Assembly: GCA_024236415.1 (NCBI GenBank)
Contig: JACKKN010000005.1
Coordinates: 124,001-188,000, forward strand
Direction of reading: 5' to 3'
DNA length: 64,000 nt
Source: Hyphomicrobiales bacterium
GTDB taxonomy: Bacteria; Pseudomonadota; Alphaproteobacteria; Rhodospirillales; JACKKN01
Each line of letters opens with the position of its first letter. Within the stretch, counting starts at the first letter, position 1. The position numbers were made by a program, and so were the translations under genes. Positions 43,285-50,369 of this stretch are shown piece by piece. The notes beneath the pieces are model-generated. The model worked only from the letters and a program-made list of their open reading frames with translations, ran no database searches and was not told where the DNA came from.

Positions 43285-43616
43285 ACAAACCGAGATCGCC
43301 GGCTGTCGGCTGCCTGCTGGTCTTCTTTTGGGAAGTGCTAGCGTTCCACTGGATCATTCTGTTTCCCGTCGGTTTCGCGGCAACGTACGCCGGAACTGTT
43401 TCGCCCGGCGAGGAAGACGTGGCCTTCCGCACCGACTCGATCGGCTTCCTCATCATGTCCTTTCCCCTGTTCGCCAGCGCGGTCGTCCTGTTGCCCCTCG
43501 CCGCGTTGCTGCCGCTGCGGCGGAAGTTGCTTTGGCTGGCGCTCTGCATTCCTCCCTCGGCCATCGTCGCGCCGGTCCGCTGGTACAACGTCACACACTA
43601 CCCCATGTGGGACTGA
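43261..43616 (+). repeat. immunity-gene repeat, copy 3
   Basis: Partner of 40352-40707. The remnant just upstream (42995-43260) additionally matches the toxin 1 tip at 39693-39960. Confidence 0.9.
43281..43616 (+). CDS. membrane immunity-like protein, copy 3
   Basis: 111 aa, almost identical to copy 2 (small changes such as IGFLIMSF and IVAPVRWY). The start is TTG overlapping the intact-frame stop of the toxin remnant (TTGA). The gene is intact although its toxin is broken, which fits selection to keep immunity. Confidence 0.65.
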   Translation: MNKPRSPAVGCLLVFFWEVLAFHWIILFPVGFAATYAGTVSPGEEDVAFRTDSIGFLIMSFPLFASAVVLLPLAALLPLRRKLLWLALCIPPSAIVAPVRWYNVTHYPMWD

Positions 43617-43723
43617 GCGGCCGACATGGCGGGCCGTGGCAACCGGGGCGTGTCCGGGGTATGATGGCGGCACAATCAACGGCCCGGTCCCGGCGCGGGA
43701 CGGGCCCGACAGGGAGGATCACC

Positions 43724-44302
43724 ATGTTCGCCAAGCTTTCCGCCTTTTCCGCCGCCGTGTTCGTGGCCTGGGCCGTGCTGGGCCCCGGCGCCGCCGGGCC
43801 GGCCCGGGCCGACGGCTTCACCGTCTCCAGCCCCGACTTCCAGGACGGCGACTACCTGAAGAACGCCCACGTCTTCGCCGGCTTCGGCTGCACCGGCGGC
43901 AACGAGTCCCCGGCCCTGGCCTGGTCCGGCGCCCCGGCCGGCACCAAGAGCTTCGCCGTCACCGCCTACGACCCCGACGCCCCCACGGGCAGCGGCTGGT
44001 GGCACTGGGTGGTGGTCAACCTGCCGGCGACCGCCACGGGGCTGGGCCGCGGCGTCGGCAAGGACGGCATGGCCGCCCTGCCCGCCGGCGCCCTGCAGGT
44101 GCGCACGGACTTCGGCGCGCCCGGCTACGGCGGCCCCTGCCCGCCCCAGGGCGACCACCCGCACCGCTACCTGTTCAAGGTCCACGCCCTGAAGGTGGAG
44201 AAACTGGACGTGGCGGCGGAGTCGTCGCCGGCCCTGGTCGGCTTCTTCCTGCACTTCAACACCCTGGCCACGGCCGAGCTGATGGGCCTCTACAAGCGCT
44301 AG
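43724..44302 (+). CDS. secreted PEBP / YbhB-YbcL family protein
   Basis: 192 aa with a signal peptide (FAKLSAFSAAVFVAWAVLGPGAAGPARA) and a phosphatidylethanolamine-binding-protein fold: GGNESPALAWSGAPAGTKSFAVTAYDPDAPTGSGWWHWVVVNLPA, GAPGYGGPCPPQGDHPHRYLFKVHAL. The ligand pocket residues (DPDAP, GPCPP) are kept. The role in bacteria is unclear. AGGGAGG precedes the ATG. It is outside the AT-rich toxin island. Confidence 0.92.
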   Translation: MFAKLSAFSAAVFVAWAVLGPGAAGPARADGFTVSSPDFQDGDYLKNAHVFAGFGCTGGNESPALAWSGAPAGTKSFAVTAYDPDAPTGSGWWHWVVVNLPATATGLGRGVGKDGMAALPAGALQVRTDFGAPGYGGPCPPQGDHPHRYLFKVHALKVEKLDVAAESSPALVGFFLHFNTLATAELMGLYKR

Positions 44303-44327
44303 GCCAGGCGGGCCCACGACCCGCACG

Positions 44328-44462
44328 AAAAAAAGGGCCGGGAGGGTATCCCGGCCCTGGAGTGCGGCGCAGGGCGCGCCCTGTATGGGGAGCCAGAGAG
44401 GGGATCTCCGGGTGGCAGAGAGGGAGCTCTACCGGGACCCATTGGACACCCGGAATGTGGCC
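44328..44462 (-). ncRNA. predicted structured small RNA, copy 1
   Basis: Minus-strand order: hairpin 1 CCGGG/CCCGG (44449-44453 with 44432-44436), hairpin 2 GUAGAG/CUCUGC with loop CUCCCU (44415-44432), hairpin 3 CCGGAGA/UCUCUGG with loop UCCCC (44393-44411), palindrome CAGGGCG/CGCCCUG (44370-44383), then a terminator (stem 44335-44343/44349-44357) with a T7 run. Two stems contain G.U pairs that would be A.C mismatches on the plus strand, fixing the strand. The C-rich loops could pair with Shine-Dalgarno sequences. The 5' end is estimated. Confidence 0.68.
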
Positions 44463-44524
44463 GGATCGTGGAGCGATTGGGGTCATTTCGGGACGCCGCC
44501 GCCGCCGCGCGCCGGCCGGGCACG

Positions 44525-44662
44525 AAAAAAGGGCCGGGAGGGGTACGTCCCGGCCCTGAAGTGGGGCACAAATTGCGCCCTGTATGGGGAGCCAGAGAGG
44601 GGGTCTCTGGGTCGTAGAGGGGGAACTCTACTGTCGGGTATTAGACACCCCGATTGTGGCCA
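44525..44662 (-). ncRNA. predicted structured small RNA, copy 2
   Basis: Same element order as copy 1, about 197 bp away: hairpin 1 UCGGG/CCCGA (44649-44653 with 44634-44638), hairpin 2 GUAGAG/CUCUAC with loop UUCCCC (44614-44631), hairpin 3 CCAGAGA/UCUCUGG with loop CCCCC (44592-44610), hairpin 4 (44564-44580) and a terminator (44531-44539/44548-44556) with a T6 run. The outer pair of hairpin 1 changes from C-G to U-A between copies, a compensatory change. Similarity continues to about 44690, perhaps a shared promoter. Confidence 0.68.
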
Positions 44663-44777
44663 GATTATGGATGCATTGGGGTAATTTCGGGTCCGCGCCC
44701 GGCGCCGCGCGGAAGGGTGGCCAGGCATCCGGCAACGGGATAACATCGCCCATCGCCGCCAGCCGAGGGGACCCGCC

Positions 44778-45824
44778 ATGGACGCTGCCGCCTTTTCGAC
44801 CTTCGCCATCGCCGTCGTCGTGTTCGCCGTCGTGCTCGTGTTCCTGGGGGTCAAGGTGGTGCCCCAGGGCAGCGAGTTCACGGTCGAGCGGTTCGGCCGC
44901 TATACCCGCACCCTGACGCCGGGCCTGAACCTGATCATCCCCGTGGTCGACCGCATCGGCGCCAAGATGAACATGATGGAACGGGTCATGGACGTCATGT
45001 CCCAGGAGGTGATCACCCGCGACAACGCCATGGTCACGGTGGACGGGGTGGTGTTCTTCCAGGTGCTGGACGCGGCCAAGGCGTCCTACGAGGTCAGCCA
45101 GCTGGAACTGGCCATCCTCAACCTGACCATGACCAACATCCGCACCGTGATGGGCTCCATGGACCTGGACGAGCTGCTGAGCCAGCGCGACGTCATCAAC
45201 GCCCGGCTGCTGGCGGTGGTCGACGAGGCCACCACGCCCTGGGGGGTCAAGGTGACCCGCATCGAGATCAAGGACATCTCGCCGCCCCGCGACCTGGTCG
45301 ATTCCATGGCCCGGCAGATGAAGGCCGAGCGCGACAAGCGCGCCGTGGTGCTGGTGGCCGAGGGCGAGCGCCAGGCCGAGATCCTGAAGGCCGAGGGCGA
45401 GAAGCAGGCCGCCATCCTGGAGGCCGAGGGCCGCCGCGAGGCCGCCTTCCGCGACGCCGAGGCGCGCGAGCGCGAGGCCGAGGCCGAGGCCAAGGCAACG
45501 TCCATGGTGTCCGAGGCCATCGCGCGGGGCGACGTGCAGGCGGTGAACTACTTCGTCGCCCAGTCCTATGTCGAGGCCCTGAAGCACATCGCCTCGGCGC
45601 GCAACGAGAAGGTGATCCTGCTGCCCATGGAATCGTCGGGCATCCTGGGCGCCCTGGCCGGGGTGGCCGAGCTGTCGCGCGAGGCGTTCCAGGGCCGCGG
45701 CGGCGGCGCGACCCCACCCTCGCCCCCGGGCGGCCCCTGGGAGCGGCAGCGGCCCCGGCGCGGCGAGCGGACGTCGCCCGCGGCCGAGGCCGGCGACGCG
45801 GGCTTCGACGGCGACGGGGCCTAG
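44778..45824 (+). CDS. SPFH/Band 7 (stomatin-like, QmcA-type) membrane protein
   Basis: 348 aa. N-terminal membrane helix (FAIAVVVFAVVLVFLGVKVV), SPFH domain (VPQGSEFTVERFGRYTRTLTPGLNLIIPVVDRI...MSQEVITRDNAMVTVDGVVFFQV) and a long coiled coil of charged repeats (AEGERQAEILKAEGEKQAAILEAEGRREAAF). A low-complexity tail follows. Such proteins scaffold membrane microdomains and regulate proteases. It is paired with nfeD six bases downstream, as in many bacteria. Confidence 0.93.
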   Translation: MDAAAFSTFAIAVVVFAVVLVFLGVKVVPQGSEFTVERFGRYTRTLTPGLNLIIPVVDRIGAKMNMMERVMDVMSQEVITRDNAMVTVDGVVFFQVLDAAKASYEVSQLELAILNLTMTNIRTVMGSMDLDELLSQRDVINARLLAVVDEATTPWGVKVTRIEIKDISPPRDLVDSMARQMKAERDKRAVVLVAEGERQAEILKAEGEKQAAILEAEGRREAAFRDAEAREREAEAEAKATSMVSEAIARGDVQAVNYFVAQSYVEALKHIASARNEKVILLPMESSGILGALAGVAELSREAFQGRGGGATPPSPPGGPWERQRPRRGERTSPAAEAGDAGFDGDGA

Positions 45825-45830
45825 GCCGTC

Positions 45831-46292
45831 ATGGAGGGTTCCCTGTTCGACCAGATCGTGTTCTGGCACTGGCTGATCCTGGCCCTGGCCCTGGGGGTGC
45901 TGGAGATGTTCGCCCCCGGGGTGCTGTTCCTGTGGCTGGGCATCGCCGCCGCCATCACCGGGCTGGCCCTGCTGGCGATTCCGTCCATGTCCTGGGAGGC
46001 CCAGTTCCTGGTCTTCGCCGGGCTCTCCTTCGCCGCCGTGGTGGCCGGGCGCATGTGGCTGCGGCGCCGGCCCATCGCCACCGACCACCCCAAGCTGAAC
46101 CGCCGCGGCGAGCAGTACGTGGGCCGCCGCTTCACCCTGGACGAGCCCATCGTCAACGGGGTCGGCAAGCTGCGCGTGGACGACACCACCTGGAAGATCA
46201 CCGGCGACGACCTGCCGGCCGGCAGCCGAGTGACCGTCACCGGGGTCGACGGCACGGTGCTGGTGGTCAGCGGCGAGCCGGCAGGTACTTGA
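45831..46292 (+). CDS. NfeD-like (YbbJ) membrane protein
   Basis: 153 aa with two to three membrane helices (HWLILALALGVLEMFAPGVLFLWLGIAAAITGLALLAIP) and a C-terminal OB-fold (YVGRRFTLDEPIVNGVGKLRVDDTTWKITGDDLPAGSRVTVTGVDGTVLVV). It works with the SPFH protein before it. Its last 26 bp overlap the convergent alkD-like gene. Confidence 0.92.
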   Translation: MEGSLFDQIVFWHWLILALALGVLEMFAPGVLFLWLGIAAAITGLALLAIPSMSWEAQFLVFAGLSFAAVVAGRMWLRRRPIATDHPKLNRRGEQYVGRRFTLDEPIVNGVGKLRVDDTTWKITGDDLPAGSRVTVTGVDGTVLVVSGEPAGT

Positions 46293-46929
46293 CCGCCTCG
46301 CGCACCGCCACCGGCTTCAGCGCCGCGCCGTGGGCGGCCAGGAACGCCTCGACCCGCGCCGGGTCGTGCCTGCCCAGCCCGCGCAGCCACCAGCCGATGG
46401 CCTTCTGCACGAACCATTCGCGGTCGCTGGCCAGGCGCGCCGCCCAGGCCAGCATGCGGTCCGGGTCCTCGCCCGGCCGGCTCCACGGCAGGGTGTAGAC
46501 GAAGGCGGCGCGGCGCACCCAGAAACTGTCGTGGCCGAGCCAGGTCTCGACCGTGTCCAGCCGCCGCGGGTCGGCGCGCAGGCATTTCCAGGCCGCCTTC
46601 ATCAGGTTGTCCTCGACCGCCCAGCCGTCCATCTCGGGCAGGCGGGCCACGATCCAGCGCCACAGGTCGTCGCCGGCCGGGACCCGGGGCGCCGACAGGA
46701 TGCGCCCGGCGACGATCCGGCAGTCCCAGACCGGCTCGGCCCACAGCCGGGTGGCCAGGGCCAGCAGGTCGGCGGGCGCGGCGCCGGCGGTGGCGGCCTT
46801 GATCGCCGCGTCCATGTTTGGCGCGGTGACGCCCCAGTGCCGCCAGGTCGATTTCATGTATACCGCGTCGTGGGCCGCGCGCGCCGGATCGCCGCGGCGA
46901 CGCATCTCGGCGGTCAGGGCGTCGAACAC
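46267..46929 (-). CDS. DNA alkylation repair protein, AlkD-like
   Basis: 220 aa of helical HEAT-like repeats. Signature segments: YMKSTWRHWGVTAPNMDAAI, LWAEPVWDCRIVAGRIL, WAVEDNLMKAAWKCL, WLGHDSFWVRRAAFVYTLPWSR and DREWFVQKAIGWWLRGLGRHDP, fitting the AlkD family of DNA glycosylases for alkylated bases. It lies 8 bp from recR on the same strand. Confidence 0.9.
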   Translation of the reverse strand: MFDALTAEMRRRGDPARAAHDAVYMKSTWRHWGVTAPNMDAAIKAATAGAAPADLLALATRLWAEPVWDCRIVAGRILSAPRVPAGDDLWRWIVARLPEMDGWAVEDNLMKAAWKCLRADPRRLDTVETWLGHDSFWVRRAAFVYTLPWSRPGEDPDRMLAWAARLASDREWFVQKAIGWWLRGLGRHDPARVEAFLAAHGAALKPVAVREAVKYLPARR

Positions 46930-46936
46930 GGCCGGC

Positions 46937-47527
46937 TCAGGACACCGGATGGCGGTCCTTGAGCGCGGTGCTCAGCGTGCCGTCGTCCAGGTAGTCCAGC
47001 TCGCCGCCCACGGGTACCCCGTGGGCCAGGCCCGACACCACCACCCCGCAGTCGGCCAGGCGGTCGGCGATGTAGTGGGCGGTGGTCTGGCCGTCCACGG
47101 TGGCGTTGGTGGCCAGGATCACCTCGCGCACCCCGTCCTCGCGCGCCCGCGCCACCAGGGCCGGGATGTTCAGGTCCTCGGGCCCGACCCCGTCCAGCGC
47201 CGACAGCACCCCGCCCAGCACGTGGTAATGGCCGCGGAAGGCGCCGGCCCGCTCCAGCGCCCACAGGTCGGCCACGTCCTCGACCACGCAGATGACGCCG
47301 CCGTCGCGGCGCGCATCACGGCACACGGCGCAGGGGTCGGTGGTGTCCAGGTTGCCGCAGGTGGCGCAGGTGCGCACGCTGGCCGCCGCGTCGCCCAGGG
47401 CCGCGGCCAGGGGTTCGAGCAGGGATTCGCGGCGCTTGATCAGGTGCAGGGCGGCGCGCCGGGCCGAGCGCGGGCCCAGGCCCGGCAGCTTGGCCAGCAG
47501 GTGCACCAGGCGCTCGATGTCCCCCAC
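46937..47527 (-). CDS. recR: recombination protein RecR
   Basis: 196 aa with helix-hairpin-helix (LVHLLAKLPGLGPRSARRAALHLI), a C4 zinc finger (CATCGNLDTTDPCAVC), a Toprim domain (ICVVEDVADLWALERAGAFRGHYHVLGGVLSALDGVGPEDL) and the C-terminal Walker-like loop. It works with RecF/RecO in gap repair. The start is GTG. The usual neighbour ybaB is 1.1 kb upstream, separated by bmt; dnaX is not here. Confidence 0.96.
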   Translation of the reverse strand: MGDIERLVHLLAKLPGLGPRSARRAALHLIKRRESLLEPLAAALGDAAASVRTCATCGNLDTTDPCAVCRDARRDGGVICVVEDVADLWALERAGAFRGHYHVLGGVLSALDGVGPEDLNIPALVARAREDGVREVILATNATVDGQTTAHYIADRLADCGVVVSGLAHGVPVGGELDYLDDGTLSTALKDRHPVS

Positions 47528-47534
47528 GGCGGCC

Positions 47535-48593
47535 TCAGTCGCGGCGCCGGCCGCGCCGCCCGCCGGCCCGCCCGCCGCGGCCCACCGGGCCGCCGTCGCG
47601 GCGGTCGCGGGTCATGAACAGGTCGGCGGTGTTGCCGGTCAGCGGGCCCAGGCGGGCGATCACCTGGTCCAGCGTCGGCGCCTCGCCCCGCTGGTGGGTG
47701 GCCAGGGCCTCGGCCATGGCGCGGATGTGTTCGGGCGTGGTGCCGCAGCAGCCACCGATGATGCGGGCGCCGGCGTCGCGGGCCATGACCGCGTAGTCGG
47801 CCATCATCTGCAGCGTGCCGCCATAGCGGATCTCGCCATCCACGAACTCGGGCACGCCGCAGTTGGCCTTGGCCACGATCACGTCGTCGGGGTGGAACAC
47901 GCCGCGGGCGCTGAGCAGGCCGGCCATCAGGTCCGGCGCCCCGGTACCGCAGTTGCCGCCGAAGGCCACCGGGTCGAAGCCGGATTCGCGCACCAGGGTC
48001 ACCAGGTCCGACGGCGACACGCCCATCATGGTGCGGCCGTTGGTATCGAACGACATGGTGCAGACCACCGGCAGGCCGACCTCGGTGGCGGCCGCCAGGG
48101 CGGCGCGCAGCTCGTCGGCGGACGACATGGTCTCGATCCAGGCCACGTCGGCGCCGCCGTCGCGCAGGCCCTCCATCTGGGCGCGGAAGGCGGCCACGCC
48201 CTCGTCGTGGGTCAGCGGGCCCAGGGGCTGGAACAGGTCGCCCGTGGGGCCGACCGAGCCGGCGCAGACCACGGTGCGGCCCGAGACCGCGATCTCGGTC
48301 GCCAGCAGCTGCGCCGCGATCCAGTTGATCTCGTGCACCCGGTCGTGTAGGCCGTGCAGCCTGAGCCGGTTGGCGGTGCCGCCGAAGGTGTTGGTCAGCA
48401 CGATGTCGCTGCCGGCCTGGATGAACGAGCGGTAGTGCGCGCGCACCTTGTCGGCGTGGTTCAGGTTCCACTGCTCGGGCGCGTCGCCGTGGGCCAGGCC
48501 GTGGGCGAACAGGTTGGTGCCGGTGGCCCCGTCGGCCAGCAGCCAGCCGCGCTTGGCCAGCAGCCGGCGCAGGAGGTTGGACTTGGGCGCCAT
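47535..48593 (-). CDS. bmt: betaine/homocysteine S-methyltransferase
   Basis: 352 aa barrel enzyme that makes methionine from homocysteine and a methyl donor. It has LLADGATGTNLF, GSDIVLTNTFGGTANRL, AGSVGPTGDLFQPLG, FGGNCGTGAPDL and IIGGCCGTTPEHIRAM; the zinc thiolates come from Cys in GGNCG and the CC in GGCCGT. The C-terminal ~30 residues are Arg/Gly-rich and not conserved. It sits, unusually, between ybaB and recR. Confidence 0.88.
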   Translation of the reverse strand: MAPKSNLLRRLLAKRGWLLADGATGTNLFAHGLAHGDAPEQWNLNHADKVRAHYRSFIQAGSDIVLTNTFGGTANRLRLHGLHDRVHEINWIAAQLLATEIAVSGRTVVCAGSVGPTGDLFQPLGPLTHDEGVAAFRAQMEGLRDGGADVAWIETMSSADELRAALAAATEVGLPVVCTMSFDTNGRTMMGVSPSDLVTLVRESGFDPVAFGGNCGTGAPDLMAGLLSARGVFHPDDVIVAKANCGVPEFVDGEIRYGGTLQMMADYAVMARDAGARIIGGCCGTTPEHIRAMAEALATHQRGEAPTLDQVIARLGPLTGNTADLFMTRDRRDGGPVGRGGRAGGRRGRRRD

Positions 48594-48609
48594 GGCTCGC
48601 CGGCGGCCC

Positions 48610-48933
48610 CTAGAACGGAAGCTGCATGCCCGGCGGCAGGGACAGGCCGCCGGTGATCTCGGACATCTTCTCCATGGTGACCTGCTGCACCTTGGCCTTG
48701 GCGTCGTTGATGGCGGCCAGCACCAGGTCCTCCAGCATCTCGGCGTCGCCGGACTGGAACAGGGACGGGTCGATGCGCACCTTGCGGGCCTCGGACTTGC
48801 CGTTCAGGGTCACCTGCACCATGCCGCCGCCGGACGCGCCGGTGACCTCCAGGGACTCGAGCTGCTCCTGCATCTCGACCACCTTCTGCTGCATCTGCTG
48901 GGCCTGCTTCATCATCTGCCCAAGGTTCTTCAT
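48610..48933 (-). CDS. nucleoid-associated protein YbaB/EbfC
   Basis: 107 aa DNA-binding dimer: KNLGQMMKQAQQMQQKVVEMQEQLESLEVTGASGGGMVQVTLNGKSEARKVRIDPSLF and NDAKAKVQQVTMEKMSEITGGLSLPPGMQLPF. The ATG at 48933 is preferred to the GTG two codons before, because GGAGG is ten bases away from it. Confidence 0.95.
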   Translation of the reverse strand: MKNLGQMMKQAQQMQQKVVEMQEQLESLEVTGASGGGMVQVTLNGKSEARKVRIDPSLFQSGDAEMLEDLVLAAINDAKAKVQQVTMEKMSEITGGLSLPPGMQLPF

Positions 48934-48976
48934 GGTCACTGTGCCTCCGGTTGCGGGGTCGGGCGGGCGCCGGCCG

Positions 48977-49348
48977 TCAGGACGGCTGCACCGCGCGCAG
49001 GTCGTTCAGCTCGCGCCGGCGCTTCTGCCAGGACTCCAGTTCCTCGGGGTCGGCGTCCAGGTCGTCCTCGTCGATCAGCCCCTGGTGCATGGCGATCAGC
49101 CGGTCCACGAACCCGATCACGTCGGCCAGCTGCTCGTCGCTGATGGCGTTGATGGTCACCTTGCCGTCGAACAGCAGGTCCGCGTACTCCATGGGCGGCA
49201 GGTCGCGGGTCTTGGATTCCAGGGACTTCCACTGGTCGAGCCAGGCCTCGAACACGGCCCGGCCCTCGGCGCCGCCCGCCTTCAGCTCCTCGTCCAGCCC
49301 GCCCATGATGGTCATGAACTCGTGCACCGAGAGTACGATCTTGCGCAT
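48977..49348 (-). CDS. hypothetical acidic protein
   Basis: 123 aa, not recognised. It is helical and acidic, with no signal or membrane segment: KIVLSVHEFMTIMGGLDEELKAGGAEGRAVFEAWLDQWKS, then KVTINAISDEQLADVIGFVDRLIAMHQGLIDEDDLDADPEELESWQKRRREL. Codon use matches its neighbours, and it lies between ybaB and msrB on the same strand. Confidence 0.65.
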   Translation of the reverse strand: MRKIVLSVHEFMTIMGGLDEELKAGGAEGRAVFEAWLDQWKSLESKTRDLPPMEYADLLFDGKVTINAISDEQLADVIGFVDRLIAMHQGLIDEDDLDADPEELESWQKRRRELNDLRAVQPS

Positions 49349-49380
49349 GGGATCTTCGCCTTTCGCCCGGACGGCCCGGG

Positions 49381-49797
49381 TCAGTCCTTCTTGTCGTCCG
49401 CCGGCGCCGGACGCAGGTCCAGGGAAGCGGAATTCATGCAGTAGCGCAACCCGGTGGGCCGCGGTCCGTCGGGGAATACATGGCCCAGGTGGGAATCGCA
49501 ACGGGAACACAGCACCTCGGTGCGGCGCATGAAGAAGCTGCGGTCCTCTTCCTCGGCCACGGCGCCCGGTTCGATGGGCTGCCAGAAGCTGGGCCAGCCG
49601 GTGCCCGAATCGAACTTGGTGTCGGCGTCGAACAGGGGCTGCCCGCAGCAGGTGCAGACGTAGACCCCCGGCGCCTTGCTGTCGTGGTACTTGCCGGTGA
49701 AGGCGCGCTCGGTCCCCTTCTGGCGGCAGACCTTGTACTGCTCGGGGGTCAACTGGGCGCGCCACTCGGCGTCGGACTTAACGATCTTGTCGGTCAT
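49381..49797 (-). CDS. msrB: peptide-methionine (R)-S-oxide reductase
   Basis: 138 aa. Reduces methionine R-sulfoxide. It has the zinc CxxC pairs (CTCCGQPLF and CSRCDSHLGHVF), KFDSGTGWPSFW and the catalytic Cys in LRYCMNSASLDL. It has no signal peptide, so it is cytoplasmic. Confidence 0.97.
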   Translation of the reverse strand: MTDKIVKSDAEWRAQLTPEQYKVCRQKGTERAFTGKYHDSKAPGVYVCTCCGQPLFDADTKFDSGTGWPSFWQPIEPGAVAEEEDRSFFMRRTEVLCSRCDSHLGHVFPDGPRPTGLRYCMNSASLDLRPAPADDKKD

Positions 49798-49890
49798 GGC
49801 GGTGTTCCGGACGGCGGATCGATTGCGGGGAGAACGTGCCGAGAGTGCCCGCCGACGCCGCCGCGATCAAGGTGCAATTGGCGGGACTGG

Positions 49891-50262
49891 TCAGATGGCC
49901 AGGAACGGGATCGCGCCCTCGACCACCTCGACGATCATGGCCGCGGCGCAGGCCACCTGGCTGTAGCCCTTGGCCAGCTTGTCGCGGTACCCGCGCAGGC
50001 AGCGGTCGGCCACCTGCCCGCATTCGGGCGACAGGGTGCCGATGGCCCGGGTCAGCTCCTCGGCCTCGCTGGCCACCAGGTCGGCGGTCACCGCGCCGCG
50101 CCGCTCGGCCACTTCGGGCTTCAGCACCCCGGCCGGCCGCAGCAGGGCCTCCAGGTCCACCACCGCCCGCTCGGCCAGGCCCGTCACGTCCGCCGGCGCG
50201 CCGCAGGAGGCGACGCGCAGCAGGGACCGGCGGGTCTGCCAGTAGTCGGCGTTGATGGGCAC
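49891..50262 (-). CDS. hypothetical protein
   Basis: 123 aa, not recognised. Helical, with four Cys (VASCGAP, SPECGQVADRC, VACAAAM). It may fold as a helical bundle. The GTG start follows GGGGGAA. A good promoter (50320-50347) reads straight into it, which supports a real, separately expressed gene. Confidence 0.6.
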   Translation of the reverse strand: MPINADYWQTRRSLLRVASCGAPADVTGLAERAVVDLEALLRPAGVLKPEVAERRGAVTADLVASEAEELTRAIGTLSPECGQVADRCLRGYRDKLAKGYSQVACAAAMIVEVVEGAIPFLAI

Positions 50263-50319
50263 GGTCGGCGGTTCCCCCGAAAGCGGTGTGAAATCCGATG
50301 AACGTTGACAATGAGTTGT

Positions 50320-50347
50320 AGTATCACGAATTTCCGTGTTTTGTCAA
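50320..50347 (-). promoter_or_regulatory. sigma-70-like promoter
   Basis: On the minus strand: perfect TTGACA (50347-50342), 16-bp spacer, GATACT (50325-50320) in AT-rich DNA, leading to the GTG at 50262. The spacer holds an imperfect dyad, CACGG...TTCGTG. Confidence 0.6.
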
Positions 50348-50369
50348 AGCCATGGCCGCGCCGGGGCGG

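Larger units (their letters stand above)
44322..44692. repeat. two ~172-bp imperfect direct repeats
   Basis: 44322-44492 and 44520-44692 align over their full length, with most differences in loops or as paired stem changes. They fill the 475-bp gap between the PEBP gene and the SPFH gene. No ORF in either strand keeps a conserved reading frame across both copies. Confidence 0.85.

Noticed and set aside
43724..44302. PEBP gene considered as part of the toxin island
   Set aside because: It has its own ribosome site, GC-rich codon use like the housekeeping genes, a signal peptide and a known fold, with no link to the toxin modules.
44384..44684. Short plus-strand frames inside the tandem intergenic repeats
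   Set aside because: The frame is not conserved between the two repeats, whereas stem pairing on the minus strand is. The region is better explained as RNA genes.
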